From positions 124,001 through 188,000 of the forward strand of contig NZ_CP059726.1 in the NCBI RefSeq assembly GCF_014117425.1: a stretch of 64,000 nucleotides of DNA, given 5' to 3'. The notes below the pieces were generated by a model. It was given only the letters and a program-made list of their open reading frames with translations, had not been told where the DNA came from and did not search any database. Both the position numbers and the translations under genes were made by a program. Each line of letters starts with the position of its first letter. Position 1 is the stretch's first letter. Below are positions 17,745 through 28,336 of the stretch, piece by piece. The stretch is from Bartonella sp. HY038 (GTDB lineage: Bacteria > Pseudomonadota > Alphaproteobacteria > Rhizobiales > Rhizobiaceae).

Positions 17745-17786
17745 AAAAAGAGCATCTTCGCCATGAAGCGAAAATGCTCTTTTTTC
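17745..17786. terminator. Bidirectional terminator near the alcohol dehydrogenase gene
   Basis: Arms AGAGCATCTTCGC (from 17749) and GCGAAAATGCTCT (to 17780) pair with one mismatch. T-runs follow on both strands. It lies 14 bp after the stop of the minus-strand dehydrogenase gene. Confidence 0.75.
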
Positions 17787-17799
17787 TTTTTTAATGACC

Positions 17800-18879
17800 T
17801 TAAGCGGCGGTTTTAATCGCGATTTTCATCACGCCATCAGCTTGATGAGCAAAAAGCTCATAGGCTTTTTCAATATCATCAAGGCTATAGCTATGGGTTA
17901 CCAATGGCTTTAGATCAATTTCGCCATTTTCAAGCACGCTCATCAAACGGCGCATCCGTTCCTTGCCGCCGGGGCAAAGACCACTAACAATGTCAATATC
18001 GCCCAAGCCTGCTCGGTAGCCGGCAAGCGGAATTTTTAAATCATCCGAGTAAACGCCAAGGCTTGATAATTTACCACCAGGGCGCAAAACATTAAGGCAA
18101 GATTCAAAGGTTGATTGCAAACCTAAAGCCTCAATCGAAACATCAACGCCGCGCCCATCGGTAATGCGCATGATTTCTTCTACCGCATTACAAGCTTTAA
18201 AATCCACCACATGGGTTGCACCTAGTTGTTTGGCCATTGCCATGCGGGTTGGTACTGTATCAACGCCAATAATCGTTGTTGCACCGCAAAGTTTAGCGCC
18301 AGCCACAGCACAAAGTCCAATTGGGCCAAGTGCCCAAACCACCACCATATCGCCAATTTTAACGCCGCCGCGCTCTGCCCCAGAAAAGCCGGTTGACATA
18401 ATATCAGGGCACATCAACACTTGTTCATCGCTTAGCTTGTCGGGAATAGCGCATAAATTAGCGGCTGCATTATTTACCCGCAAGAATTCAGCTTGTGCGC
18501 CATCAATCGTATTGCCAAATTTCCAGCCACCCATTGCTTGAAAGCCATGCTTTGTGCCCGGGCCATCTTGCGAACTACAACCACACATACAGGCATTGGA
18601 TATGCCACTTGGCGTAATAGCGCCTGCAATAACCCGTTGCCCTTCTTTAAATCCTTTGACCTCGCTGCCTAGTTTTTCAATAATGCCAACCGGCTCATGG
18701 CCAATGGTTAGGCCTTTAGCAACGGGATATTCCCCTTTAAGAATATGAATATCAGTTCCGCAAATAGTTGTTGTGGTGATGCGAATAAGCGCATCTTGCG
18801 GGCCAATATCTGGAATTGGCTTTTCATCAAGAACAATACGGTTCTTTTCAACAAAAATTGCTGCTTTCATTTTAGCCAT
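17800..18879 (-). CDS. Zinc-dependent alcohol dehydrogenase (medium-chain, SADH-like)
   Basis: A 359-residue MDR-family dehydrogenase. Catalytic zinc ligands are C40 (TTICGTDIH), H61 with E62 (GHEPVG) and D159, the Cys-His-Glu-Asp set of the secondary-alcohol dehydrogenases. The classical four-Cys structural zinc site is replaced by a short CMCGC cluster (97-101). The Rossmann loop ALGPIGL is at about 183-189 and an Asp ends the next strand (GVDTVP), which favours NAD. Likely substrates are isopropanol-like or diol alcohols; this is inference. GAGGCG precedes the first ATG. Monocistronic, beside the propionate genes but transcribed separately. Confidence 0.85.
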   Translation of the reverse strand: MAKMKAAIFVEKNRIVLDEKPIPDIGPQDALIRITTTTICGTDIHILKGEYPVAKGLTIGHEPVGIIEKLGSEVKGFKEGQRVIAGAITPSGISNACMCGCSSQDGPGTKHGFQAMGGWKFGNTIDGAQAEFLRVNNAAANLCAIPDKLSDEQVLMCPDIMSTGFSGAERGGVKIGDMVVVWALGPIGLCAVAGAKLCGATTIIGVDTVPTRMAMAKQLGATHVVDFKACNAVEEIMRITDGRGVDVSIEALGLQSTFESCLNVLRPGGKLSSLGVYSDDLKIPLAGYRAGLGDIDIVSGLCPGGKERMRRLMSVLENGEIDLKPLVTHSYSLDDIEKAYELFAHQADGVMKIAIKTAA

Positions 18880-19023
18880 GTTTATCGCCTCGAAAATTAT
18901 GCCTTATCGGCCACAACGAATTTTAGGGACTTTTAACCCACCTTAATCATAGCATAATCCCTATTCTTCGATTATGGCATTGCTTGCGTTTTATTGCCGC
19001 AGGATTGATTTTATGGCAAAATT

Positions 19024-20442
19024 TTATCCAATCTGCTCCAATGTATAGGGTAAAACATCACGCAAATCATGATTAATGTTTAAACGATGCTTTAAGGGTG
19101 GTACGGCACGGTTGGCGCATTTTGTACGCGCACAAATGCGGCAAGAAATACCGATAGCTTCATAAGCTGCCCCATTGCCAAGATCCAAGTCATCGCAATA
19201 GACAAAGCTTTTAGCATTGGAAATTTCGCAACCAAAAGCCAAAGCATAATGGGGGTGTGTGCTGCGATAGCCACCATTGCCCTTTACCACTTGCACTGCA
19301 AGGCAAAGGTAGCGCACGCCATCTGGCGTTTCAGCCAATTGGCGGATAATACTACCCGGCGTTTCAAAAGCTTGGTGGGCATTCCATACTGGACAGGCCG
19401 AACCAAAGCGGGCAAATTGCAATTTAGCCGCACTATGGCGTTTGGTAATATTGCCGGCACGGTCAACACGGGCAAAAAAGATTGGTACACCTTTTGAGCC
19501 AGGGCGTTGCAAAGTCGATAAGCGGTGACAAACTTGCTCTAATGAAACACCAAAACGCGCGGCCAATAATTCAATATCATGGCGTAATAATTCAGCCGTG
19601 CGCAAAAATGGCATATAAGGCAACACCAAAGCACCTGCAAAATAATTATGCAGCCCAATGCGGCAAATTTCCTCAGCTTCATGCGATTTAAAATTGGCCT
19701 TATTGATAATTTCTTCACAAAGATCATCGGTTTCAAATTGCGCTAATTGTACAGCAAGTTGAAAAATACGGGTTTGCAAGGGTGCATAAGGGTTAAGGGT
19801 TAGGGTTTTGCTCATCGCGTCAAAACGCCGCACAGTAGTGTCGTCAAGGCTACCCCAACGAACCAATATTTGATATTTTTCTTCCAAAATGCGGATTAAA
19901 GCAGCGTGATTATCATTTTCACCAATGCCGATAGAAGCAGCCAAATGTTCAGCTGTCTTATCAAGGCTATCAATATAATTATCGACAAAATGGAAAAAAT
20001 CGCGCACTTCTTCATAAGGCGAAACTTCGCTAAGCCCGCTAGTTTGCAAGCGATCATCACTGCTTGCCAATTGTTCCGATGCTAGCCGATAGGCTTGGTG
20101 ACAAGAAATCAACGCACGGGCAAGACTGGGGGCATTTTGAGCAATAAGCCGCAATTCCTGGAGGCTCGCACGGTTATTTTCAAACAGTGGATCGCTTAAT
20201 GTGTCACTTAACGCTGAAAGCAAACGGTCATCTTCACCAGAGGAAAGGCTTGCTATATCAATGTGAAATTTTTCAGCTAGCGATAATAATACAGCCGCAG
20301 AAACTGGTCTTTGATTATTCTCTATCTGGTTGAGATAAGAGGTTGATATGCCAATGCGCTCAGCAAATTGCATCTGGGTATTTTGATGCTCTTCACGCAA
20401 TTTGCGCACTTTGCGCCCAATATATAATTTACCAATAGCCAT
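19024..20442 (-). CDS. pccR: Short-chain acyl-CoA-responsive regulator, PccR type
   Basis: A 472-residue regulator with an N-terminal XRE helix-turn-helix (RKVRKLREEHQNTQMQFAER, then GISTSYLNQIENNQRPVS), a central IrrE-like region and a C-terminal Cys-rich segment (ISCRICARTKCANRA) typical of the ScfR/RamB/PccR family. In Rhodobacter, PccR controls propionyl-CoA carboxylase, and here the gene is divergent from pccB, which strongly supports the name. I chose the ATG at 20442 because homologues begin close to the GKLYIG stretch; an ATG at 20475 is also open. Likely autoregulated through TTTGCA sites at its own start. Confidence 0.85.
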   Translation of the reverse strand: MAIGKLYIGRKVRKLREEHQNTQMQFAERIGISTSYLNQIENNQRPVSAAVLLSLAEKFHIDIASLSSGEDDRLLSALSDTLSDPLFENNRASLQELRLIAQNAPSLARALISCHQAYRLASEQLASSDDRLQTSGLSEVSPYEEVRDFFHFVDNYIDSLDKTAEHLAASIGIGENDNHAALIRILEEKYQILVRWGSLDDTTVRRFDAMSKTLTLNPYAPLQTRIFQLAVQLAQFETDDLCEEIINKANFKSHEAEEICRIGLHNYFAGALVLPYMPFLRTAELLRHDIELLAARFGVSLEQVCHRLSTLQRPGSKGVPIFFARVDRAGNITKRHSAAKLQFARFGSACPVWNAHQAFETPGSIIRQLAETPDGVRYLCLAVQVVKGNGGYRSTHPHYALAFGCEISNAKSFVYCDDLDLGNGAAYEAIGISCRICARTKCANRAVPPLKHRLNINHDLRDVLPYTLEQIG

Positions 20443-20454
20443 GATTTTCACAAT

Positions 20455-20497
20455 TTTGCAATTTACAATTTGCATTTTTATAACTTATGCATTTGCA
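20455..20497. promoter_or_regulatory. Cluster of TTTGCA motifs, candidate PccR operator
   Basis: TTTGCAAT (20455-20462), TTTGCATT (20469-20476) and TTTGCA (20492-20497) lie just upstream of pccR. The consensus I remember for PccR is two TTTGCAAA units separated by four bases. Here the first two centres are 14 bp apart instead of 12, so the match is imperfect. The remaining 20500-20954 gap up to pccB shows no other gene, and no cobalamin riboswitch. Confidence 0.4.
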
Positions 20498-20954
20498 CAC
20501 AATCAAGCTTTATTATTTATAAAAATCTGTTACCTTGATTCTTAAGCGAATATGGCTGAGAGTCTGATTGCAAACAAAGTCGTTGTCAGATTTGCCATTT
20601 TAAAAGGTTACGTTTGGCCGGGGAGGCACGAGGGTTGGTATGCTTATGGTGAGTTAACGAGTGCTATTGGTTTAGGGAGAATAGGCCAAATGCGCATTGT
20701 TACACGAAGAAGCATCGTCATTAATGATAGGCATACCACCCCTTTTGATTTTAACTTTACACTATAAACTACTGTATTCATTATTGAATTAAGCTAAATT
20801 ACTCAATGTAATTTTAGCCATTGCACACTTAACTTTGTTAGTTGGGATATTTAAAGACGTTTAGGCCGAAACCAGAGCCAACGTATAAGGCAATTATATT
20901 ATTTAGCCGACTAATTATTTTTGACGTAAAAATATTAACGGGATTGGAGTTATA

Positions 20955-22487
20955 ATGCGGGCAATCTTGCAACAATTGGAAGAGCGGCGTGAAAATGCGC
21001 GCCAAGGCGGCGGAGAGCGGCGCATAAGGTCACAACATGAAAAGGGTAAATTAACCGCCCGCGAGCGGCTTGACGTTTTGCTTGATGCCAATTCCTTTGA
21101 AGAATATGACATGTTTGTTAGCCATCGCTGCACAGATTTTGGTATGGAGCAGCAAAAATTTGCAGGTGACGGCGTTGTAACCGGTTGGGGCACCATTAAT
21201 GGTCGGCAAGTTTATGTTTTTTCGCAGGATTTTACCGTTTTAGGCGGATCACTTTCTGAAACCCATGCACAAAAAATATGCAAAATTATGGATATGGCGG
21301 CACGCAATGGTGCACCTGTCATTGGTCTTAATGATTCAGGCGGGGCGCGTATTCAAGAAGGTGTCGCATCTCTTGCAGGTTATGCGGAAGTATTTCGCCG
21401 CAATGTTGAAGCCTCTGGCGTTGTGCCGCAAATCTCGGTGATTATGGGGCCATGTGCCGGCGGCGCGGTTTATTCACCGGCAATGACTGATTTCATCTTC
21501 ATGGTGCGGGACTCGTCCTATATGTTTGTGACCGGCCCTGATGTGGTTAAAACCGTCACCAATGAAATTGTCAGCGCCGAAGAACTAGGCGGTGCCGCCA
21601 CCCATACGCAAAAATCATCGGTTGCCGATGGTGCTTTTGAAAATGATATTGAAGCCCTTGAAAATATCCGCCTACTTTTTGATTATTTGCCTTTAAACAG
21701 CCAAGAAAAGCCACCTGTGCGGCCATTTTTTGATGATCCTCAACGCCTTGATATGAAGCTTGATACGCTTATTCCGGATTCTTCGACCAAGCCATATGAT
21801 ATGAAAGAGCTTATCCAAACCATTGCTGATGAGGGTAGTTTTTTTGAAGTGAAAGCAGATTTTGCCAAAAACCTTATCACGGGCTTTATTCGCATTGAGG
21901 GGCGCAGCATTGGCGTTGTCGCCAATCAACCCATGGTGCTTGCCGGCTGTCTTGATATTGATACGGCGCGAAAGGGTGCGCGTTTTGTGCGCTTTTGCGA
22001 TGCTTTTAATATTCCTATTTTAACCCTTGTTGATGTACCGGGCTTTTTGCCAGGAACGGCGCAGGAATATAATGGCGTTATTATACATGGTGCAAAATTG
22101 CTTTTTGCCTATTCGCAAGCAAGTGTGCCCATGGTGACAGTCATTACCCGTAAAGCCTATGGCGGTGCTTATGATGTGATGGCATCCAAACACATTGGCG
22201 CCGACGTTAATTATGCATGGCCAACGGCAGAAATTGCAGTGATGGGTGCCAAGGGGGCAACGGAAATTCTTTACCGCTCCGACCTTGGCAATGAGGAAAA
22301 AATTGCAGCCCATACTGCAGAATATGAAAGCCGTTTTGCCAACCCCTTTGTAGCGGCGGAACGCGGCTTTATTGATGAAGTGATTATGCCCCATTCAACC
22401 CGCAAGCGCGTTGCGCGTGCTTTTGCAGCGCTGCGCAATAAAAAGGTTGAGAGCCGTAAGCGCAAGCATGACACCATTCCGCTTTAG
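20955..22487 (+). CDS. pccB: Propionyl-CoA carboxylase beta subunit (carboxyltransferase)
   Basis: A 510-residue biotin-dependent carboxyltransferase that moves CO2 from carboxybiotin to propionyl-CoA, giving methylmalonyl-CoA. Two crotonase-like halves are visible: the N-half with [11 protein letters not shown] and [12 protein letters not shown] (oxyanion Gly-Gly), and the C-half with [16 protein letters not shown] and [11 protein letters not shown]. The Asp in the second-half helix favours propionyl-CoA over acetyl-CoA as substrate. GGAG precedes the ATG. First gene of pccB-pccA-mcm-mce, diverging from its likely regulator pccR. Confidence 0.95.
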   Translation: MRAILQQLEERRENARQGGGERRIRSQHEKGKLTARERLDVLLDANSFEEYDMFVSHRCTDFGMEQQKFAGDGVVTGWGTINGRQVYVFSQDFTVLGGSLSETHAQKICKIMDMAARNGAPVIGLNDSGGARIQEGVASLAGYAEVFRRNVEASGVVPQISVIMGPCAGGAVYSPAMTDFIFMVRDSSYMFVTGPDVVKTVTNEIVSAEELGGAATHTQKSSVADGAFENDIEALENIRLLFDYLPLNSQEKPPVRPFFDDPQRLDMKLDTLIPDSSTKPYDMKELIQTIADEGSFFEVKADFAKNLITGFIRIEGRSIGVVANQPMVLAGCLDIDTARKGARFVRFCDAFNIPILTLVDVPGFLPGTAQEYNGVIIHGAKLLFAYSQASVPMVTVITRKAYGGAYDVMASKHIGADVNYAWPTAEIAVMGAKGATEILYRSDLGNEEKIAAHTAEYESRFANPFVAAERGFIDEVIMPHSTRKRVARAFAALRNKKVESRKRKHDTIPL

Positions 22488-22558
22488 AGCACGTCACTTC
22501 ATTGTTGAGATAATATCGTGTTTTTATTTTTTACTTTGTCGCATTGTCCGAGGCAAAA

Positions 22559-24571
22559 ATGATACAAAAAATTCTAATCGCCAATCGTGGTGAAATTGCT
22601 TGCCGCGTTATTCGCACCGCACGAAAAATGGGTATTGCCACTGTTGCCGTTTATTCTGATGCGGATGCTAACGCCTTACATGTGCGCGAAGCGGATGAAG
22701 CTATTCATATTGGCCCCTCACCGTCAGCGCAATCCTATTTGGTCATCGATAAAATCATTGAAGCCGCTAAGATTAGCGGCGCCGATGCTGTGCACCCCGG
22801 CTATGGTTTCTTGTCGGAAAACCCAATTTTTGCCGAGCGTTTACAAGAAAACGGCATTACTTTAATTGGCCCACCCGCCAATGCCATGCGTGCCATGGGC
22901 GATAAAATCACCAGTAAAAAACTTGCAAATGAGGCTGGTGTTTCCACTGTACCAGGTCACATGGGTTTAATTGAAAACAGTGATGAAGCGGTAAAAATTG
23001 CCAGTCAAATTGGCTATCCGGTGATGATTAAGGCGTCAGCTGGTGGCGGCGGCAAAGGCATGCGTATTGCATGGAATGATGAAGAAGCCCGAGAAGGCTT
23101 TCAAGCCTCTAAAAACGAAGCAAAAGCATCTTTTGGCGATGACCGCATTTTTATCGAGAAATTTGTCACCGAACCGCGCCATATTGAAATTCAAATTATT
23201 GGTGATAAGCATGGCAATATTATTGCCCTTGGTGAGCGCGAATGTTCCATTCAACGGCGCAATCAAAAGGTTATCGAGGAAGCGCCATCGCCGTTTTTAG
23301 ATAGTGCCACCCGTAAAGCCATGGGCGAAGAAGCCGTAGCACTTGCCCGCGCCGTTGGCTATTATTCAGCCGGTACGGTGGAATTTATTGTTGATGGCAA
23401 TCGCAATTTTTATTTCCTTGAAATGAATACGCGCTTGCAAGTCGAGCATCCGGTCACTGAATTTATCACTGGACTTGATCTTGTCGAACTAATGATCAAA
23501 ATTGCTGATGGTCAACCCTTGCCGCTTACTCAAGACGACGTAAAATTGCATGGTTGGGCTATGGAATGTCGACTATATGCGGAAGACCCATTTCGCAATT
23601 TTTTACCCTCAACTGGACGTTTAAGCCGCTACCAATCCCCAACCCATATTGATGGTTTGGATGATATAAAATTGCGCAATGATACCGGCGTTTATGAAGG
23701 TGGTGAAATATCCATCTATTATGACCCAATGATTTCAAAATTAGTGACATGGGGTAAAGATCGACAAAGCGCCATTTTAGCGATGAGTGAAGCGCTTGAC
23801 CGTTTTGAGGTCGAAGGCATTGGCCATAATATTCCATTTTTGTCAGCCGTTATGGGGCAGCAGCGTTTTCAAGAAGGGCGCTTAACCACCGCCTATATTG
23901 CTGAAGAATTTGCTGACGGTTTTCATGGTGTTGCCCCAAATGCTGGGCAGGCACGCGCCCTTGCTGCAATTGCAGGTTTTATCAATCTCATTTTACAAAA
24001 ACGCGCCACCATGATTTCTGGAACTTTAGATAATCACCGCCGCATTATTGGCAAGGATTGGGTGGTTACTCTTAATGGTCTTGATGAAAACTCGTTTAAC
24101 CTCAAAATAACAGAAGACGATAAAACCATATTGATGCACTTTGACGATGGTGAAACCATGAGCGTTGAAAGTGACTGGCAACCGGGCATGAGCCTTGGTA
24201 TTTTCAACCTTGATGGGCTAATCCTCGCAGTTAAAACCGAAATTAAAGGCACAGCAATAAGGCTGCGCTATGCTGGTATTGATGTTTTAGCAAGAATACG
24301 CGAGCCTCATGTGGCGGCACTTGCCAGCATAATGCCCGTGAAATTACCACCTGATACCTCAAAAATGTTGCTATGCCCGATGCCGGGGGTGATTACCGCA
24401 ATTTTGGTCAATGAAGGCGATGAGGTTGAAGCAGGCCAGCCACTAGCAATTGTTGAAGCAATGAAAATGGAAAATATGTTGCGGGCAGAAAAGAAAAGTC
24501 AAGTTACAAAAATTGCCGCCACTATTGGCCAAAGCCTAGCCGTTGATCAAATTATTATGGAGTTTAATTAA
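22559..24571 (+). CDS. pccA: Propionyl-CoA carboxylase alpha subunit (biotin carboxylase + BCCP)
   Basis: A 670-residue subunit. The N-terminal biotin carboxylase (1-450) has the ATP-grasp Gly-rich loop KASAGGGGKGM and the active-site MNTRLQVEHPVTE. A middle BT (beta/alpha interaction) region follows. The C-terminal biotinyl domain has biotin-lysine K636 in EAMKMENML. It carboxylates biotin with ATP and bicarbonate and works with PccB as the usual alpha6-beta6 complex. I chose ATG 22559 (GAGG five bases upstream) over an upstream TTG. Its stop codon abuts the mutase start. Confidence 0.95.
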   Translation: MIQKILIANRGEIACRVIRTARKMGIATVAVYSDADANALHVREADEAIHIGPSPSAQSYLVIDKIIEAAKISGADAVHPGYGFLSENPIFAERLQENGITLIGPPANAMRAMGDKITSKKLANEAGVSTVPGHMGLIENSDEAVKIASQIGYPVMIKASAGGGGKGMRIAWNDEEAREGFQASKNEAKASFGDDRIFIEKFVTEPRHIEIQIIGDKHGNIIALGERECSIQRRNQKVIEEAPSPFLDSATRKAMGEEAVALARAVGYYSAGTVEFIVDGNRNFYFLEMNTRLQVEHPVTEFITGLDLVELMIKIADGQPLPLTQDDVKLHGWAMECRLYAEDPFRNFLPSTGRLSRYQSPTHIDGLDDIKLRNDTGVYEGGEISIYYDPMISKLVTWGKDRQSAILAMSEALDRFEVEGIGHNIPFLSAVMGQQRFQEGRLTTAYIAEEFADGFHGVAPNAGQARALAAIAGFINLILQKRATMISGTLDNHRRIIGKDWVVTLNGLDENSFNLKITEDDKTILMHFDDGETMSVESDWQPGMSLGIFNLDGLILAVKTEIKGTAIRLRYAGIDVLARIREPHVAALASIMPVKLPPDTSKMLLCPMPGVITAILVNEGDEVEAGQPLAIVEAMKMENMLRAEKKSQVTKIAATIGQSLAVDQIIMEFN

Positions 24572-26722
24572 ATGCCCCATAAGCCAAATAACCTAAAGAT
24601 CGATGAATGGGCAAAACTTGCCGAAAAAGAACTAAAAGGCTCACCCGACCAACTTATCTGGCACACAGCAGAAGGCATTGACATTAAGCCAGTTTATACC
24701 GCCGATGATATTGCCGATATTACCGAATTGGATAGTTTGCCGGGGCTTGATCCGTTTTTGCGCGGCCCAAGGGCAACCATGTATACGGGGCGGCCATGGA
24801 CTATTCGCCAATATGCAGGGTTTTCCACTGCCGAGGAATCCAATGCTTTTTATAAAAAAGCATTAAATGCAGGGCAAAAAGGCCTGTCTGTTGCTTTTGA
24901 TCTTGCAACCCATCGCGGCTATGACTCTGACCACCCACGCGTCGTTGGCGATGTTGGCAAGGCTGGCGTTGCCATTGATAGTGTCGAGGATATGAAAATC
25001 CTTTTTGATGGTATACCGCTTCATGAAATGTCGGTATCTATGACCATGAATGGCGCGGTAATCCCCATTTTGGCAAGTTTTATTGTGGCAGGTGAAGAAC
25101 AAGGCGTGCCAAGATCGCAGCTTTCTGGCACTATTCAAAATGACATTTTAAAAGAATTTATGGTCCGCAATACTTATATTTATCCGCCAGAAGCCTCGAT
25201 GCGGATTATTGCCGATATTATTGAATATACCGCACAGGAAATGCCAAAATTCAATTCCATTTCAATTTCTGGCTATCACATGCAAGAAGCTGGTGCAACG
25301 TTAGTGCAAGAACTAGCCTTCACCTTGGCAGATGGCCGCGAATATGTACGCGCTGCCCTTGCCAAAGGGCTTGATATTGACCAATTTGCAGGGCGACTAT
25401 CGTTTTTCTTTGCCATTGGCATGAATTTCTTTATGGAAGCGGCAAAATTGCGGGCAGCAAGGCTTTTATGGTCGCGAATTATGCATGAATTTGCGCCTAA
25501 AAAACCATCATCTTTAATGCTGCGCACTCATTGTCAAACCTCAGGCGTGTCGCTGCAAGAACAAGATCCTTATAATAATATTGTGCGTACCGCTTATGAG
25601 GCATTAGCGGCAGTGCTTGGTGGCACGCAATCCTTGCATACGAATTCTTTTGATGAGGCAATTGCGCTGCCAACCGAGTTTTCCGCCCGTATTGCCCGTA
25701 ACACGCAGCTTATTTTAAACCATGAAACCGGTGTCACCAAAGTGGTTGATCCTTTGGCTGGCTCTTATTATGTTGAAAGCCTTACCCATGAATTAGCGCA
25801 AAAAGCATGGGCATTGATTGAAGAAGTAGAAGCGCTTGGCGGCATGACCAAGGCGGTAAAAGACGGTTTGCCCAAACGCTTGATTGAGGAAGCGGCAACC
25901 GCGCGGCAAGCAGCGATTGATAAAGGTGATGAGGTAATTGTTGGCGTTAATAAATATCGCCTTGAAAATGAAGACACGCTCGACATTTTGGAAATTGACA
26001 ACAGCAAAGTGCGCTTATCGCAAATTGCCCGCCTTACCAAAATGCGCGAAAGCCGCGACCCTGCCAAAGTTGCAAAAACCCTTAGTGACTTGGAAAATAT
26101 TGCTAAAAGCGGCAAAGGCAATTTATTGGCAGCAGCAGTTGAAGCGGCGCGGGCGCGGGCAAGTGTTGGCGAAATATCGGATGCCATGCGCAAAGTTTTT
26201 GGCGATCATGTTGCAACGCCAAAAGTTGTGAAAAATATTTATGGTAAAGCCTATAAAAATGAGCCAGAATATCAGCATTTACAAAGGCGCATGGGCGAAA
26301 TAGCCAGTAAAATTGGCCAAAAACCGCGTATTATGGTGGCAAAGCTGGGGCAAGACGGCCATGATCGCGGTGCAAAAATCATTGCCTCCGCCTTTGGTGA
26401 CATTGGTTTTGAAGTTATTGCTGGCCCACTTTTCCAAACACCTGATGAAGCCGCCGATATGGCAATTGCCAAAAAAGTGCAGCTTATTGGTGTATCTTCC
26501 CTTGCTGCTGGTCATAAAACCTTGTTGCCGCAACTGGTGGAAGAACTCAAAAAACGCGGCAGTAGTGATATTATTGTGGTATGCGGCGGTGTCGTACCGC
26601 GCCAAGATTATGAATTTTTACAAGCCCATGGTGTTGCCGCAGTGTTCGGCCCAGGCACCAATGTGGTAGAGGCAGCGGCAAAAATTCTTGATCTTTTGGA
26701 AGGTAAATTGCGCAATGATTAG
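24572..26722 (+). CDS. mcm: Methylmalonyl-CoA mutase (adenosylcobalamin-dependent)
   Basis: A 716-residue single-chain mutase that isomerises (R)-methylmalonyl-CoA to succinyl-CoA. The N-terminal TIM-barrel substrate domain includes the [20 protein letters not shown] segment that lines the acyl-CoA channel. The C-terminal B12 domain has the base-off motif DGHDRG with cobalt-ligating H597, followed by SSLAAGHKT and CGGVVP. It begins immediately at the pccA stop, so expression is coupled. No MeaB/ArgK chaperone or adenosyltransferase gene is in the window; these must be elsewhere. Confidence 0.96.
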   Translation: MPHKPNNLKIDEWAKLAEKELKGSPDQLIWHTAEGIDIKPVYTADDIADITELDSLPGLDPFLRGPRATMYTGRPWTIRQYAGFSTAEESNAFYKKALNAGQKGLSVAFDLATHRGYDSDHPRVVGDVGKAGVAIDSVEDMKILFDGIPLHEMSVSMTMNGAVIPILASFIVAGEEQGVPRSQLSGTIQNDILKEFMVRNTYIYPPEASMRIIADIIEYTAQEMPKFNSISISGYHMQEAGATLVQELAFTLADGREYVRAALAKGLDIDQFAGRLSFFFAIGMNFFMEAAKLRAARLLWSRIMHEFAPKKPSSLMLRTHCQTSGVSLQEQDPYNNIVRTAYEALAAVLGGTQSLHTNSFDEAIALPTEFSARIARNTQLILNHETGVTKVVDPLAGSYYVESLTHELAQKAWALIEEVEALGGMTKAVKDGLPKRLIEEAATARQAAIDKGDEVIVGVNKYRLENEDTLDILEIDNSKVRLSQIARLTKMRESRDPAKVAKTLSDLENIAKSGKGNLLAAAVEAARARASVGEISDAMRKVFGDHVATPKVVKNIYGKAYKNEPEYQHLQRRMGEIASKIGQKPRIMVAKLGQDGHDRGAKIIASAFGDIGFEVIAGPLFQTPDEAADMAIAKKVQLIGVSSLAAGHKTLLPQLVEELKKRGSSDIIVVCGGVVPRQDYEFLQAHGVAAVFGPGTNVVEAAAKILDLLEGKLRND

Positions 26723-26764
26723 AATAAAAACGCAATTTGCCACAAAGCATAAGGGGAGTTTAGT

Positions 26765-27172
26765 ATGAGCCAATTTGGCCGCCTTAATCATGTGGCAATT
26801 GCCGTTCCAAACCTCGAGCAAGCGGCAAAACGCTATCAAATGCTTGGCGCAGAAGTATCAAGCATAGAAGATTTGCCGGAGCATGGCGTAAGCGTTGTTT
26901 TCATCACCTTTGAAAATAGTAAGATTGAACTATTATATCCGCTTGGTGAACATTCTCCCATTGCTGGTTTTTTAGCCAAAAATCCCAATGGCGGCGTGCA
27001 TCATATTTGTTTTGAAGTTGATGATATAGTGGCAATGCGCGATAAGTTAAAAGCAAATAATTTTCGTATTTTGGGCGATGGAACACCAAAAATCGGCGCC
27101 CATGGTAAGCCGGTGCTTTTTATCCACCCCAAGGACTTTGACGGCAGTTTAATTGAAATTGAACAAGCTTAG
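26765..27172 (+). CDS. mce: Methylmalonyl-CoA epimerase
   Basis: A 135-residue protein of the glyoxalase/VOC fold that interconverts (S)- and (R)-methylmalonyl-CoA, linking PccAB to the mutase. The metal ligand pattern is visible: H9 (LNHVAIAV), the GGVHHICFEVDD strand with H79, and E131 near the C-terminus (LIEIEQA). AGGGGAG precedes the ATG 42 bp after the mutase stop. It is the last gene of the operon; the 340 bp after it hold no gene. Confidence 0.93.
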   Translation: MSQFGRLNHVAIAVPNLEQAAKRYQMLGAEVSSIEDLPEHGVSVVFITFENSKIELLYPLGEHSPIAGFLAKNPNGGVHHICFEVDDIVAMRDKLKANNFRILGDGTPKIGAHGKPVLFIHPKDFDGSLIEIEQA

Positions 27173-27511
27173 CGAGTGATGGGGGGCATTTCATTGTTTA
27201 TAAGCGTGCTCTATTTTTGATTTTCGCGCCGGCCCAAGATAAAAAATAATTGCTTAAAATTGTGACTTTATTAATCAGATTATAAAACTATTGGTGATAA
27301 AGCAGTAAATCACCTTATTTTCCACTGTTAGGCAGTGTAAAGCTGTGTTGATAAGCGGCGCTTTCCATCAGTCAATCTCAATTGATGAGTTATCATCCCA
27401 AAACACTAGCATGTAACCCAAAATAGGCCTAATTTCGCCTTAATGATAAGGCTATATTATTAAAAATTTTCAATTAAATAAAAAACAATCTGACTTGAAA
27501 TTTACAGTTAT
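27173..27511. other. Intergenic region, no gene seen
   Basis: This gap separates the end of the propionyl-CoA operon (plus strand) from a converging orphan gene. It has no convincing reading frame. GC-rich patches occur near 27180-27240 without a clear terminator hairpin. Confidence 0.45.
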
Positions 27512-27865
27512 TTAATTTCGCACTTCTAACCCCCATGATCGAAATAAATTGCGCGATTTTTCATATTCTTCATAAGGAAAGTTTTTAATTAAAAGATAAT
27601 TCTCTTTACCATCTTTAAGTTTGAGCATCAGAGCGCCGCCAACATAGGCAATACATTCAAAATTATAAAAATCGGAGGTTCCTTTTATTATTCCCCATTG
27701 AAACTGGATAAATCCTTTAGGGTTATCAATGCCTTCCGCATTTTCTGCCTCTAGCTGATTTATGAATGATATACTACCATATTGTTTTATTGGCTCAACA
27801 ATATAGGAAGGTATAAAGATTATATTATCGCTATACTGCACTTCAACAAAATCTATAATAAACAT
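27512..27865 (-). CDS. Hypothetical protein (orphan)
   Basis: A 117-residue, beta-rich soluble protein with no recognised domain. GAGGA before the ATG makes the start firm. Aromatic clusters occur at GFIQFQWGIIKGTSDFYNF and RNLFRSWGLEVRN. It is AT-rich and stands alone between the propionyl-CoA operon and prpE, so it is cargo-like rather than part of either pathway. Function unknown. Confidence 0.6.
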   Translation of the reverse strand: MFIIDFVEVQYSDNIIFIPSYIVEPIKQYGSISFINQLEAENAEGIDNPKGFIQFQWGIIKGTSDFYNFECIAYVGGALMLKLKDGKENYLLIKNFPYEEYEKSRNLFRSWGLEVRN

Positions 27866-28336
27866 TTTAGTTCCTCACTTATGCCTTTTAAGCGTGGGGG
27901 CATCTGAAACGAAAAAATTACATGCTGTAGTTGAACCTAATTCACCTTAAATACAGCTTTTAATCACCTGTTGGAAGTTTTGGCCATAGACCTTAAATAA
28001 ATAAAGAAGGTTAACGCAATCACATAAGCATATTTATAGCCCATGATACAAATAAAAGAAACTTATGTTTATAATGATCAAATGGTCCATATCATACAAT
28101 TAAAAGTGCGAAAAATGTTACACATATAAAGAAGTGTATAGCGACAATCGTAATAATTCCGTTGATTTGAGTAATATTTTCATAACAAAAGAAATGAAAA
28201 TATAAATACGTCAGCCAATAGCTAACGCCCAGATAGTTAAGCCTCAACTTTTTTGCCTATTGGCATTGTTGCGTTTTTCAGCCAAAATCATTTACTAAGA
28301 TTGTTTTGTAAATTGAATTACAAAAGGCCATGCCGC
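27866..28336. other. AT-rich intergenic region, no gene seen
   Basis: About 470 bp between two divergent orphan genes. A TTG-initiated extension of the downstream gene back to 28253 is open but lacks a ribosome-binding site, so I do not accept it. Promoters for both neighbours must lie here; none is distinctive. Confidence 0.45.

Noticed and set aside
18545..18620. Structural zinc site in the alcohol dehydrogenase
   Set aside because: The CMCGC cluster lacks the four-Cys spacing of the classical site. The enzyme fits the group without structural zinc.
20552..20767. 71-codon plus-strand frame upstream of pccB
   Set aside because: It has no ribosome-binding site and no protein-like pattern, and it lies in the divergent regulatory region. 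Probably non-coding.
20500..20954. Possible cobalamin riboswitch before the B12-dependent mutase operon
   Set aside because: I looked for the B12-box type core and associated helices and did not find them. The mutase is also third in the operon.
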